Shown here in pieces: positions 10,621-18,921 of a DNA stretch of 64,000 nt. Origin of the DNA: Streptomyces sp. SUK 48 (GTDB taxonomy: Bacteria > Actinomycetota > Actinomycetes > Streptomycetales > Streptomycetaceae). A program made the position numbers and the translations under genes. The notes under the pieces were generated by a model. The model ran no database searches, had not been told where the DNA came from, and saw nothing but the letters and a program-made list of their open reading frames with translations. The first letter of the stretch is position 1. Each line of letters opens with the position of its first letter. Where the stretch lies: positions 2,418,001-2,482,000 of the forward strand of contig NZ_CP045740.1 of assembly GCF_009650765.1 (NCBI RefSeq), in the 5' to 3' direction.

Positions 10621-10919
10621 TAGCGTTTTCTCCGTTACGTATCGTCTTTTGTCCCTGGCCTGCCCGTGTGGCAGGGGGACGGTGGTGGAGAAGCGCGCCT
10701 GCGGTGCGGGCCGGTCTTCGATCGAAGCACCCGGGGCTCGCTTCCCCCGGGGGCCACTACCGAGGACCGGCGGCGGCGTGGTGCGCTTCTCCTCGTGTGT
10801 GTCGTGCGTGCTCGCGTTCGTGCGTGCTCGCGTGCTGCGTTGTGCGTGGTGGTTGTGCGTTGTGCTACCACACTACAAAGCGTGAGTGACACCGCGCACG
10901 TTTCCGCACGTACAGCAAA
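10621..10919 (-). promoter_or_regulatory. pnp leader region with hairpins and repeats
   Basis: These 300 bases hold no gene. I see a palindrome CTTCGATCGAAG (10716-10727), a 7-bp hairpin (10730-10736 with 10745-10751), a CCTGCC/GGCAGG hairpin close to the pnp start, and a perfect 15-bp direct repeat CGTGCGTGCTCGCGT (10803-10817 and 10819-10833) in a GT-rich stretch. In S. coelicolor pnp is read both from rpsO promoters and from its own, with RNase III cutting a hairpin in the intergenic RNA. Which hairpin would play that role here is inference. Confidence 0.6.
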
Positions 10920-10955
10920 GGGAGCGGCTCCCGGGTCCTGCCGGGAACCGCTCCC
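10920..10955 (-). terminator. rpsO terminator hairpin
   Basis: A 15-bp inverted repeat with one mismatch (10920-10934 with 10941-10955; GGGAGCGG core) is followed on the minus strand by TTTGCTG. It starts just after the rpsO stop. In the rpsO-pnp arrangement this hairpin is expected to be partly read through. Confidence 0.85.
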
Positions 10956-10967
10956 CTCACGGCGTCC

Positions 10968-11255
10968 TTACTTGGCGCCGGCCGCACCGCGGCGGATGCC
11001 GAGGCGGTCGACCAGCGCACGGAAGCGCTGGATGTCCTTCTTCGCCAGGTACTGCAGCAGACGACGGCGCTGACCGACCAGGATCAGCAGGCCACGACGG
11101 CTGTGGTGGTCGTGCTTGTGGGCCTTGAGGTGCTCGGTCAGGTCGGAGATCCGACGGGACAGCAGAGCGACCTGGACCTCGGGGGAGCCGGTGTCACCCT
11201 CCTTGGTACCGAACTCGCCGATGATCTGCTTCTTCGTAGCGGCGTCGAGCGACAC
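10968..11255 (-). CDS. rpsO: 30S ribosomal protein S15
   Basis: The 95-residue protein is full-length S15: the start [15 protein letters not shown], the [17 protein letters not shown] helix, the [12 protein letters not shown] rRNA-binding loop and LLQYLAKKD. It binds the 16S rRNA three-way junction early in 30S assembly. Its position ahead of pnp is conserved across bacteria. A hairpin terminator lies directly downstream. Confidence 0.98.
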   Translation of the reverse strand: MSLDAATKKQIIGEFGTKEGDTGSPEVQVALLSRRISDLTEHLKAHKHDHHSRRGLLILVGQRRRLLQYLAKKDIQRFRALVDRLGIRRGAAGAK

Positions 11256-11547
11256 GCGTACTCCTCATAGTCTGTTGAGGCCACCGAGTGCCCCCGGTCT
11301 ACATCTCGGGGAGCTTCCGTGACTCGGAAGGCGGGGATCCGCTGCGCGCGGCCTCCAGGGCACGATGCTTGCTCGATGCTCCGGGGGTGCGTACACGAAC
11401 GGCCGTCACTCAGGGTACCAGGCGGCCGCGGGCCCCTTTGCCCCGGTCGGCGAACCACTCCATGGGGTGGTGTACGGCCACTAGGGTGAGCGCCGGGACT
11501 GTACGTCACCGGGACCGTACGTTACGTCGGGAAGGGGTTGCCGCGAG

Positions 11548-11976
11548 ATGGCGGAAACGGAAGCCGAGACCAAGGCACGCAAGGAGCGCGAGCGCGACGA
11601 GCTGTACGCGCTCGACATCTCGGACGTCGAGTGGCACTGCGCCCCGGGCACCGAGAAGGACGAGGAGCGGGTCGAGATCGCGTACCTCCCCGAGGGAGCC
11701 GTGGCCATGCGCTCCTCCCTCGACCCGGCCACGGTGCTGCGCTACACGGAGGCCGAGTGGCGGGCGTTCGTGCTGGGCGCGCGGGACGGGGAGTTCGATC
11801 TGAAGCCCATGGCGCACAACGGGGGCTGGACGTGCAGTAGGCGCGTCGGGAGAGCGGAAAGGGGCGGCACCCGGGGTGCCGCCCCTTTCGTGCGGGTGGG
11901 TCAGTGCGTGCGGCCCCCCGTGTTTCTCGGTGCCCTGCGGTACGTGGAACAGCGGGTACGGTGCGGTAGCCCGTGA
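11548..11976 (+). CDS. DUF397-like small protein, C terminus probably shifted
   Basis: The first ~90 residues (MAETEAETKARKERERDEL, EIAYLPEGAVAMRSSLDP, EWRAFVLGARDGEFDL) match the small DUF397-type proteins of streptomycetes, often kept near rpsO. As written the frame runs 142 residues, with an Arg-rich tail that passes straight through a strong terminator hairpin (11857-11889). Adding one G to the GGGGG run at about 11820-11824 would instead end the protein at TAG 11838-11840 (HNGGLDVQ), 97 residues, just before the hairpin. The tail is therefore likely an artefact or a recent frameshift. Function is unknown. The stretch 11977-12221 holds nothing I recognise. Confidence 0.7.
   Translation: MAETEAETKARKERERDELYALDISDVEWHCAPGTEKDEERVEIAYLPEGAVAMRSSLDPATVLRYTEAEWRAFVLGARDGEFDLKPMAHNGGWTCSRRVGRAERGGTRGAAPFVRVGQCVRPPVFLGALRYVEQRVRCGSP
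11857..11889 (+). terminator. strong terminator after the DUF397-like gene
   Basis: A perfect 15-bp stem (GAAAGGGGCGGCACC, 11857-11871 with 11875-11889) has a 3-base loop. The A/T pairs at its base supply a short T run. Its position 16 bases after the alternative stop at 11840 supports the shorter form of the upstream gene. Confidence 0.85.
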
Positions 11977-12221
11977 TCCGGTGGGCGACGGCCCGCGCGA
12001 CGATCTTGTCCGTGGCCCGGACACCGGGCGAATACCGGGTGGCGCCCTCGGCGAGGTCCTCGTCGTGCTCGACGACGGTCCGGTCCTCCGCGGCCACGCG
12101 ACCGGCCGGCCGCCGGCGCGGACTGCTGTACGCGGACGGGGGCGGGCCCGAAGCTCACGCTGGGGGTCCTCCTCTTCGCCGCCTCACCGGGGGCGGGCGG
12201 ACCGGCGGTGCGGGACCTGGG

Positions 12222-13714
12222 TCACTTGCTGGTCATCGCGCGGGCGGCCGCGTACACGTCGAACACGGCGAGCGCGAGGGGGACCAGCGTGAGCAGGACG
12301 AAGCCCTCGACGATCTCCAGGAACCGGCCCCAGAAGGGGCTCAGGCCCTGGCGCGGGACGATGAGCCCGAGGGCCGCCACGAGGGCCGCGCCGGCCGCGA
12401 TCGCCGCGGCGAGCCAGATGGCGCGGAGGTCGAGGCCGGAACGGTCGCCGGTGAGCGCCTCGCGCAGGACGGACTGCGGCGGGTTGAGCGCCAGTCCGAG
12501 GCCGAGCAGCACGAGTGAGCCGAGGCCGGCCGCCAGGAGCGGGGCGACCTGGCCGGTGTAGCGGAAGAGCTGGGCGCGCATCAGCAGGGCCACGGCCGTG
12601 GCGAGGGCGAGCAGCTGGGCCCAGATGTCGTCGGAGAAGCCGAGCACCGCGCAGGAGGCGAGGGCGGTCAGCGCGCAGCCGCCGACGAGCCCGACGAGGA
12701 TCTCGTGGCCGCGGCGGGCCTGGGCCTCGATCCGCTTCATGTCGACCGGCTCCTGTACGACGGCCTCCGTGCCGTAGGCGCTGCTCTGGGCGGAGTTCGG
12801 CGGTTCGAAGCCGATGGGCAGCCGGGCGAAGCGCATGGACAGGCCCGGCAGGAAGGCCAGGCCGCCGACCGCGAGGGGCGCGCACAGGGCGGCGATGTCC
12901 TTGGGCGTCCAGTGCACGAGGATCGCGGTGAACACGGTGACCAGGCCGAGCGCGGAGGCCAGCACGAAGGCGACGAACGGGGCGTCCCCGCCGGGGTGCA
13001 CAGGGTCAGGACGACCGAGGCGAGCAGGACGGCGGCGCAGGCGAGCAGGAACTGGAGTTTGCCGGTGCCCTGGCCGTGCGCGAGGGCGAGAAGGCCGGAG
13101 CCGGCCACGCCGGCGTTGGGCAGGGCGCCGAGGCCCAGGGCGACGGCCGCGCCCCGGTCGTCGTAGACGCGGCCGCGGACGGCGGCGAAGACGACGAGGA
13201 GCACTCCGGCCACGCCCGCGAGGATGCCGGGCAGGCTGTGCATGTCGTGCCGGGGGTCGGCCTGCCAGGTGACGAAGGCGAGCAGGGTGGCCAGGACGCC
13301 CGCGCCCACCAGGCCCGCGGCGCGGGTGAGGTCGTCGCTCCACAGGGTGCGGTGCCGGGTCACCGAGGAGGCGACCGCCTCGGAGACGTCGTCGAAGACG
13401 GCCGGCGGCAGCGACTCGGAGAAGGGCCGCAGAGTGAGCAGTTCACCGTCGAGGATCCGCTGCGCGGAGAAGGAGCGCGCGCTGTCCAGGACGGTGCCGT
13501 CCCGGCGCACGAGGTGGTAGCCGACCGGGGCGCCCTCGGCGGGGTCCTGCCGGGAGAGCCGGAGGATCTCCGGGTAGATGTCGGCGACCGGGATGTCGTC
13601 GGGCAACGCCACGTCGATCCGGCTGTCGGGTGCGACGATCGTGACCCGGCAGAAACCGAGCCCCGACCCCGATCCGGTGCCGGGCAGCGCTGTTCCCGTG
13701 GTCGTCGTGCTCAC
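12222..13714 (-). pseudogene. eccD: type VII secretion membrane protein EccD, frameshifted as given
   Basis: EccD is the multi-pass channel subunit of ESX translocons. The N-terminal part (GTG 13714, RBS GGGGGAG) has the ubiquitin-like domain (CRVTIVAPDSRIDVALPDD, about residues 20-95) and first membrane helices. The C-terminal part continues in another frame with helices such as WLAAAIAAGAALVAALGLIV and ends AARAMTSK. The frame changes at about 12986-12997, inside a CCCC/GGGG-rich stretch. One inserted base restores a 497-residue protein of normal EccD size and sequence (CTP to GGDAPFVAFVLAS). Because the rest is well conserved, a sequencing length error is as likely as a real mutation. It is divergent from eccC. 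Confidence 0.85.
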
Positions 13715-14020
13715 CTCGTACTCCCCCTCAGTAATGGTCCTGCGCCCGTGCTGTGAAAATCCTGCGCTCGCCCCCGGACGGAATTCCCGGGAATCGAGGC
13801 GGCGGGCGCCGACCGGCTCCACCGGGGGTGGTATGCGGCGACGCCTCGCACGGAATACCCCGGTTCACGGGGTTTGTTCGCGTGTGCTCGAGCGAACACC
13901 CGGCACCCTACCCCGCACCGGTGACTCATGGAGTCAGTAGGATCACGCGGCGGCCTGCGTCCGTTCCGTCAACGGGGGACGGACCTCATTCGTGGGGCCT
14001 GGCAAAGGAATTGGGGAGCA
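13715..14020. promoter_or_regulatory. eccD-eccC divergent intergenic region
   Basis: These 306 bases separate divergent eccD and eccC and should hold both promoters. One inverted repeat stands out: TGTTCGC (13875-13881) and GCGAACA (13892-13898) with a 10-base spacer, a possible operator. No hexamers could be assigned with confidence. The eccC frame is open through the last 93 bases but the GGGGAGCA ribosome-binding site points to 14021. Confidence 0.4.
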
Positions 14021-17000
14021 GTGAGTCACATCGTCGTGAAGCGCCCGCCGCGGGCGCTGCCGTCCGAAGTGCCCACGGGGGAGGTTCTTCTCCAGCCTCC
14101 TCCGGAATTGCCGCGGGGACCGCAGGAAAGCGTCCTCATGCAGTTGCTGCCGACGCTCGGTATGGGCGGTTCGGTGGTCTTCTTCTTCACGAACGGGCAG
14201 CCGTTCATGAAGATCATGGGCATGGTGATGATCGCGTCGACGGTCGGTATGTCCATCGCCATGGTCATCCGTTTCCGGCGTGGTTCGCAGGGCCAACTCG
14301 CCGATGTGCGGCGTGACTACATGCGCTATCTGTCGGGGGCCCGGGGCGCGGCCGTGGACACCGCGAAGAGGCAGCGCGACGCGCAGTACTACCTGCATCC
14401 CTCGCCCGAGCAGTTGTGGGCGCTGGTCGCCGAGGGCAGCCGGGTGTGGGAACGCAGGCCGGGCGACGAGGACTTCGCGCAGGTGCGCATCGGGCTCGGC
14501 TCCCAGGAGCTGGCCACGCCGCTCATCGCGCCCGAGTCCGGGCCGGCCGGCCGCCTGGAGCCGCTCACGGCCGGTGCCGTGGAGCGCTTCCTCGACGTCC
14601 ACGGCACCCTGAACGATCTGCCGATGGCCGTGTCGCTGCGCGCCTTCTACCACGTCACCGTCAGCGGCGACGCGGAGTCCGCGCGCTCGACGGTCCGCGC
14701 CCTGACCGGCTCGCTCGCCGCGCTGCACTCCCCCGAGGACCTGATCGTCGCCGTGGCGGCGGGCCGCGAGACGCTCCCGCGCTGGGAGTGGGTCAAGTGG
14801 CTGCCGCACGCCCAGGCGCCCGGCGCCGTGGACGGGGCGGGCACGCGCCGGCTGATCGGCTCCGACGCCCGTGAGGTGGAGGATCTGCTGGCCGACCGCC
14901 TCGCCGGCCGCCCCCGGTTCCACCCGAGCGGCGCGCCGCTCCTGGACGAGCCGCACATCGTCGTCGTCCTCGACGGGGTGTCCCTGCCGCAGGACTCCGT
15001 GCTGTCCAACATGGAGGGACTTCAGGGCGTGACGGTGATCGAGGTGGTGCCCGGCGAGCCCACCGCCGCCCGCGGCGACCTCACGGTCATCGCCCAGCCC
15101 GCCGTACTGCGGCTGGAGTCGGCGAACGGCGACATCTACGAGGGCACTCCGGACGCCCTGTCGTACGAGTCCGCCGAGGCCCTCGCCCGCCAGCTGGCCC
15201 CGCTGCGGCTGGCCTCCGGCGGTGACGACGACGAACCGCTGCTGGCCAACCTGGAGTTCACCGAGCTGCTCAACCTCGGCGACGCGGCGTCCGTCGATCC
15301 GCAGCGCACCTGGCGGCCGCGGGGGCTCGCCGAGCGGCTGCGGGTGCCGATCGGTGTCGGCCCGGACGGCCGGCCCGTGATGCTGGACCTCAAGGAGGCC
15401 GCCCAGGAGGGCATGGGCCCGCACGGCCTGTGCGTGGGCGCGACCGGTTCCGGCAAGTCGGAGCTGCTGCGCACCCTGGTGCTCGGCCTCGCGGTCACCC
15501 ACTCCTCGGAGACCCTGAACTTCGTCCTCGCCGACTTCAAGGGCGGCGCGACCTTCGCCGGCATGGCGCAGATGCCGCACGTGGCGGCGGTCATCACCAA
15601 CCTGGCCGACGATCTCACCCTGGTCGACCGGATGGGCGACTCGATCCGCGGTGAGCTGAACCGCCGCCAGGAGATGCTGCGCGACGCGGGCAACTACGCG
15701 AACATCCACGACTACGAGAAGGCGCGCGCGGCCGGTGCCCCGCTGCAGCCGATCCCCTCGCTCGTGCTGGTGATCGACGAGTTCTCCGAGCTGCTCACCG
15801 CCAAGCCGGACTTCATCGAGATGTTCGTGCAGATCGGCCGCATCGGCCGTTCGCTGGGCGTGCATCTGCTGCTGGCCTCGCAGCGCCTGGAGGAGGGCCG
15901 GCTGCGCGGTCTGGAGACGTATCTGTCGTACCGGATCGGTCTGCGCACCTTCTCCGCGGCCGAGTCCCGCGCGGCGCTCGGCGTCCCGGACGCCTACGAG
16001 CTGCCGAACGTGCCCGGTTCCGGTTTCCTGAAGTTCGGCACCGACGAGATGGTGCGCTTCAAGGCGGCGTACGTCTCCGGGGTGTACCGCTCCGGGGGCA
16101 GGCAGAGTGCCGCGGGCGGGGGGCCGTTGCCGGTGGACCGGCGGCCGGTGCTGTTCACGGCCGCCGAGGTGCCGGTGCACTACGCGCCGGTGCCGAAGCA
16201 GCGCACGGAGTCGGCGTCCCAGGTCGACGACGCGCTCGCGGACACGGTGCTCGATGTGATCGTGCGCCGGCTGGAGGCGCAGGGGCCGGCCGCGCACCGG
16301 GTGTGGCTGCCGCCGCTGGACAGCCCGCCCTCGCTGGACGGGCTGCTGCCCAGGCTCACGGCCGTCGAGGGGCGCGGGCTCACGCAGCCCGGTTACGAGG
16401 GTGCCGGACGCCTCGTCGTCCCGGTGGGCCTGGTCGACAAGCCGTACGAGCAGCGCCGTGAGCCGCTGTGGCTCGACTTCTCCGGCGCGGCGGGCCATCT
16501 GCAGCTGCTGGGCGGCCCGCAGTCCGGCAAGTCCACGCTGCTGCGCTCGCTGATCTGCTCCTTCGCGCTGACGCACACGCCGCACGAGGTGCAGATCTAC
16601 GGCCTCGACTTCGGTGGCGGCGGTATGGCGGCGGTCTCCGGCCTGCCGCACGTGGGCGGGATCGCCTCGCGACTGGACCCGGAGCGGGTGCGGCGTACGG
16701 TGTCCGAGGTCTACGGGGTGCTGCGGCGCCGCGAGGAGTACTTCCGGACGTCGGGCATCGCCTCGATCCAGGACTTCCGCACCCGGCGCGAGCGCGGCGA
16801 GATCTCGGTCACCGACCAGCCGTGGGGCGATGTCTTCCTGGTCATCGACGGCTGGGGCAACTTCCGCACGGACTACGACAGTCTGGAGCCCGCCGTCCTG
16901 GAGATCGCCTCGCGCGGTCTCGGTTACGGAATCCACCTGGTCCTGACGGCGTCGCGCTCGATGGAGGTCCGCGCGAACCTCAAGGACCACATCATGAACC

Positions 17001-17986
17001 GCCTCGAACTGCGGCTCGGCGACACCATGGACTCCGAGATCGACCGCAAGGTGGCGGCCAATGTGCCGGCGGGCGTGCCGGGTCGTGGTGTGTCGCCGCA
17101 GAAGCTGCACTTCATGGCGGCGGTGCCACGCATCGACGGCCTGACCTCGGACACGGACCTGGCGGACGCGACGGCGGCGCTGGCGGCCGAGGTGTCGCGG
17201 CACTGGCAGGCACCGGGGGCGCCGCAGGTGCGGATGCTGCCCCGGGAACTCCCGGTGGCGCAGCTGCCCGCGGGCGACCGGCTGCCCCGGCAGGGGGTCG
17301 CCTTCGGCATCGACGAGAGCGATCTGGAGCCGGTGTTCGTCGACTTCGAGACGGACCCGTTCTTCATGGTCTTCGGCGAGAGCGAGTCGGGTAAGTCGAA
17401 CCTGCTGCGGCTGCTCATCACGCAGCTGACGCAGCGCTATTCGGGCGACGAGGCGAAGTTCTTCGTGGTCGACAACCGGCGCTCGCTGCTGGATGTCACC
17501 CCGGCCTCGCATCTGGCCGAGTACATCCCGATGTCCAACTCCATGGACCACCACATGGTGGCCCTCGCCGACCTGATGAACCGGCGCACGCCCACGGCCG
17601 ATGTGACGGCCCAGCAGCTGCGGGACCGCAGCTGGTGGCGGGGTCCGACGGTGTACGTGGTCGTGGACGACTACGACCTGGTCTCCACGTCCAGCGGAAA
17701 CCCGCTGAGCGGCCTGACCGATCTGCTGCCGTTCGCCCGTGACGTCGGCGTGCGGTTCATCATCGCGCGCTCCACGGCGGGCGCGGGCCGGGCGTCGTTC
17801 GAGGCGTTCATGCAGCGGATGATGGAACTGGGCGCGCAGGGCGTGGTGCTGGCGGGCGACCCGAGCGAGGGCGACATCCTCGGCGGCGTGCGGGCGCGTC
17901 CGATGCCTGCGGGCCGGGGCGTCTTCGTGTCGCGCAGGCGGGGGAGGATGCTGGTGCAGACGGGACTGGTGGAGTCGGAGTACTGA
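14021..17986 (+). CDS. eccC: type VII secretion ATPase EccC (FtsK/SpoIIIE family)
   Basis: EccC is the motor of ESX secretion. The 1321-residue protein is a fused EccCa/EccCb. Two membrane helices lie at about residues 45-85, then three FtsK-like ATPase domains with Walker A motifs GATGSGKSE (~473), GGPQSGKST (~831) and GESESGKSN (~1119), and Walker B-like strands LVLVIDEFSEL, VFLVIDGWGNF and VYVVVDDYDLV. Only the first has the full DE pair; the weaker later ones are normal for the family, in which ATPases 2 and 3 bind substrate tails. The GTG at 14021 follows GGGGAGCA. The gene faces the esx genes and is divergent from eccD. Confidence 0.96.
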   Translation: MSHIVVKRPPRALPSEVPTGEVLLQPPPELPRGPQESVLMQLLPTLGMGGSVVFFFTNGQPFMKIMGMVMIASTVGMSIAMVIRFRRGSQGQLADVRRDYMRYLSGARGAAVDTAKRQRDAQYYLHPSPEQLWALVAEGSRVWERRPGDEDFAQVRIGLGSQELATPLIAPESGPAGRLEPLTAGAVERFLDVHGTLNDLPMAVSLRAFYHVTVSGDAESARSTVRALTGSLAALHSPEDLIVAVAAGRETLPRWEWVKWLPHAQAPGAVDGAGTRRLIGSDAREVEDLLADRLAGRPRFHPSGAPLLDEPHIVVVLDGVSLPQDSVLSNMEGLQGVTVIEVVPGEPTAARGDLTVIAQPAVLRLESANGDIYEGTPDALSYESAEALARQLAPLRLASGGDDDEPLLANLEFTELLNLGDAASVDPQRTWRPRGLAERLRVPIGVGPDGRPVMLDLKEAAQEGMGPHGLCVGATGSGKSELLRTLVLGLAVTHSSETLNFVLADFKGGATFAGMAQMPHVAAVITNLADDLTLVDRMGDSIRGELNRRQEMLRDAGNYANIHDYEKARAAGAPLQPIPSLVLVIDEFSELLTAKPDFIEMFVQIGRIGRSLGVHLLLASQRLEEGRLRGLETYLSYRIGLRTFSAAESRAALGVPDAYELPNVPGSGFLKFGTDEMVRFKAAYVSGVYRSGGRQSAAGGGPLPVDRRPVLFTAAEVPVHYAPVPKQRTESASQVDDALADTVLDVIVRRLEAQGPAAHRVWLPPLDSPPSLDGLLPRLTAVEGRGLTQPGYEGAGRLVVPVGLVDKPYEQRREPLWLDFSGAAGHLQLLGGPQSGKSTLLRSLICSFALTHTPHEVQIYGLDFGGGGMAAVSGLPHVGGIASRLDPERVRRTVSEVYGVLRRREEYFRTSGIASIQDFRTRRERGEISVTDQPWGDVFLVIDGWGNFRTDYDSLEPAVLEIASRGLGYGIHLVLTASRSMEVRANLKDHIMNRLELRLGDTMDSEIDRKVAANVPAGVPGRGVSPQKLHFMAAVPRIDGLTSDTDLADATAALAAEVSRHWQAPGAPQVRMLPRELPVAQLPAGDRLPRQGVAFGIDESDLEPVFVDFETDPFFMVFGESESGKSNLLRLLITQLTQRYSGDEAKFFVVDNRRSLLDVTPASHLAEYIPMSNSMDHHMVALADLMNRRTPTADVTAQQLRDRSWWRGPTVYVVVDDYDLVSTSSGNPLSGLTDLLPFARDVGVRFIIARSTAGAGRASFEAFMQRMMELGAQGVVLAGDPSEGDILGGVRARPMPAGRGVFVSRRRGRMLVQTGLVESEY

Positions 17987-18006
17987 GCGTTTTCCGGGAG
18001 TGGCCG

Positions 18007-18046
18007 AGGGGCCGGAGCAGGACGTGTTCGTCCGGCTCCGGCCCCT
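18007..18046 (+). terminator. eccC terminator hairpin
   Basis: A perfect 12-bp stem (AGGGGCCGGAGC, 18007-18018 with 18035-18046) is extended by an inner GGACG/CGTCC pair. It begins 20 bases after the eccC stop. Confidence 0.75.
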
Positions 18047-18095
18047 GGGTCGTTTCGCGTCCGCGGCGGCGATCGACGCACGCCCGGCCGGAGAG

Positions 18096-18140
18096 ACGGC
18101 GAGGGGTGGGCACCTCCCGCGCGTGCCCACCCCTCGCCGT
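18096..18140. terminator. bidirectional terminator between eccC and esx genes
   Basis: A perfect 18-bp inverted repeat (18096-18113 with 18123-18140, core GGCGAGGGGTGGGCAC) has a 9-base loop. It lies between the converging eccC and WXG100 genes, so it can serve both directions. Confidence 0.85.
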
Positions 18141-18171
18141 TCTCACGGCATTCGAAGGACTCGAATCCGTC

Positions 18172-18474
18172 TTACTCGAAGTAGCTGGCGCCCTTGAGGT
18201 CGCCGCCGCGGTAGTCGCCGCCGGCGGAGTGCACCCGGTGGGTGATGGAGAGCAGCGCCTGGTGGATACCGCTCGCGTGCTGGTCCCACTTCACGGACTT
18301 GCGCTGGAACGCTTCGTACGCCTCGCCGCCCCAGCCCTCGGCCACGTCGAGGACGCCCTTCTTCAGCGCGCCGAGATCCTCCTCGAGCTGCTTGGCCACG
18401 TTGCCCAGCTCGGTGGCCAGCGCGTCCATGGCGCCGTACTTGACGGACAGGTCTTCGTAATGGGGACTGGTCAT
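18172..18474 (-). CDS. WXG100 family type VII secretion substrate (Esx protein 1)
   Basis: The 100-residue protein is a typical WXG100 helical hairpin: helix 1 (MDALATELGNVAKQLEEDL), the turn motif WGG in VAEGWGGEAYEAF, then helix 2. Near the C terminus YRGGD fits the YxxxD/E export signal recognised by EccC. It follows the second Esx gene by 31 bases, so the two are probably co-transcribed and form a heterodimer. S. coelicolor has an equivalent EsxA/EsxB pair; I cannot say with certainty which of the two names applies here. Confidence 0.92.
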   Translation of the reverse strand: MTSPHYEDLSVKYGAMDALATELGNVAKQLEEDLGALKKGVLDVAEGWGGEAYEAFQRKSVKWDQHASGIHQALLSITHRVHSAGGDYRGGDLKGASYFE

Positions 18475-18505
18475 TTCTTCCTCTTCCTCGGGGGATCGAT
18501 CCCGG

Positions 18506-18844
18506 TCAGTACAGGTTCAGCGCGGAGGTGCTCGCGCCGGCGTCGACCTCGATCTTGTTGATCGTCGTGTGGAGCTCGTCCTCGAGCTTGGTCTTGTCCT
18601 GCTTGTTCAGGTGAATGCCCTCAAGGAAGTCATCGAGCATGCGGCCGATGGCGGCCATGTGCTCGTTGATCTCGTGCTGCTTCGTCTTGAACGCGTTGGA
18701 GCCGTGACCCGTCCACTGGGTCTCGATCATGTCGATCGTGCCCTGGAGCCGGCCGAGGCACTTCCTGACCGAGTCGTAGCGGTCGATGACGTTCGTCTGG
18801 AGCTTTTGCGCCTGTGAATCTACAAACTTACGGCCGTCGGCCAT
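18506..18844 (-). CDS. WXG100 family type VII secretion substrate (Esx protein 2)
   Basis: The 112-residue protein has the WXG turn as WTG (MIETQWTGHGSNAF) between two amphipathic helices, and ends in a longer Ser/Ala-rich tail without a YxxxD/E signal. A partner carrying the signal (the neighbouring 100-residue protein) would suffice for export of the pair. The upstream sequence has AAGGGGAG before the ATG. It is the first gene of the two-gene esx unit. Confidence 0.92.
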   Translation of the reverse strand: MADGRKFVDSQAQKLQTNVIDRYDSVRKCLGRLQGTIDMIETQWTGHGSNAFKTKQHEINEHMAAIGRMLDDFLEGIHLNKQDKTKLEDELHTTINKIEVDAGASTSALNLY

Positions 18845-18921
18845 TGCGGCACTCCCCTTCGTGAGAGCTGTGCACTTGTTGACTGCGCATCACCGGGTGG
18901 TGACGACTTTCCTGTGAACCG

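Noticed and set aside
13943..18130. A 1395-codon open frame antisense to eccC
   Set aside because: Composition-driven shadow (Arg/His/Gln-rich); eccC on the other strand is clearly the real gene.
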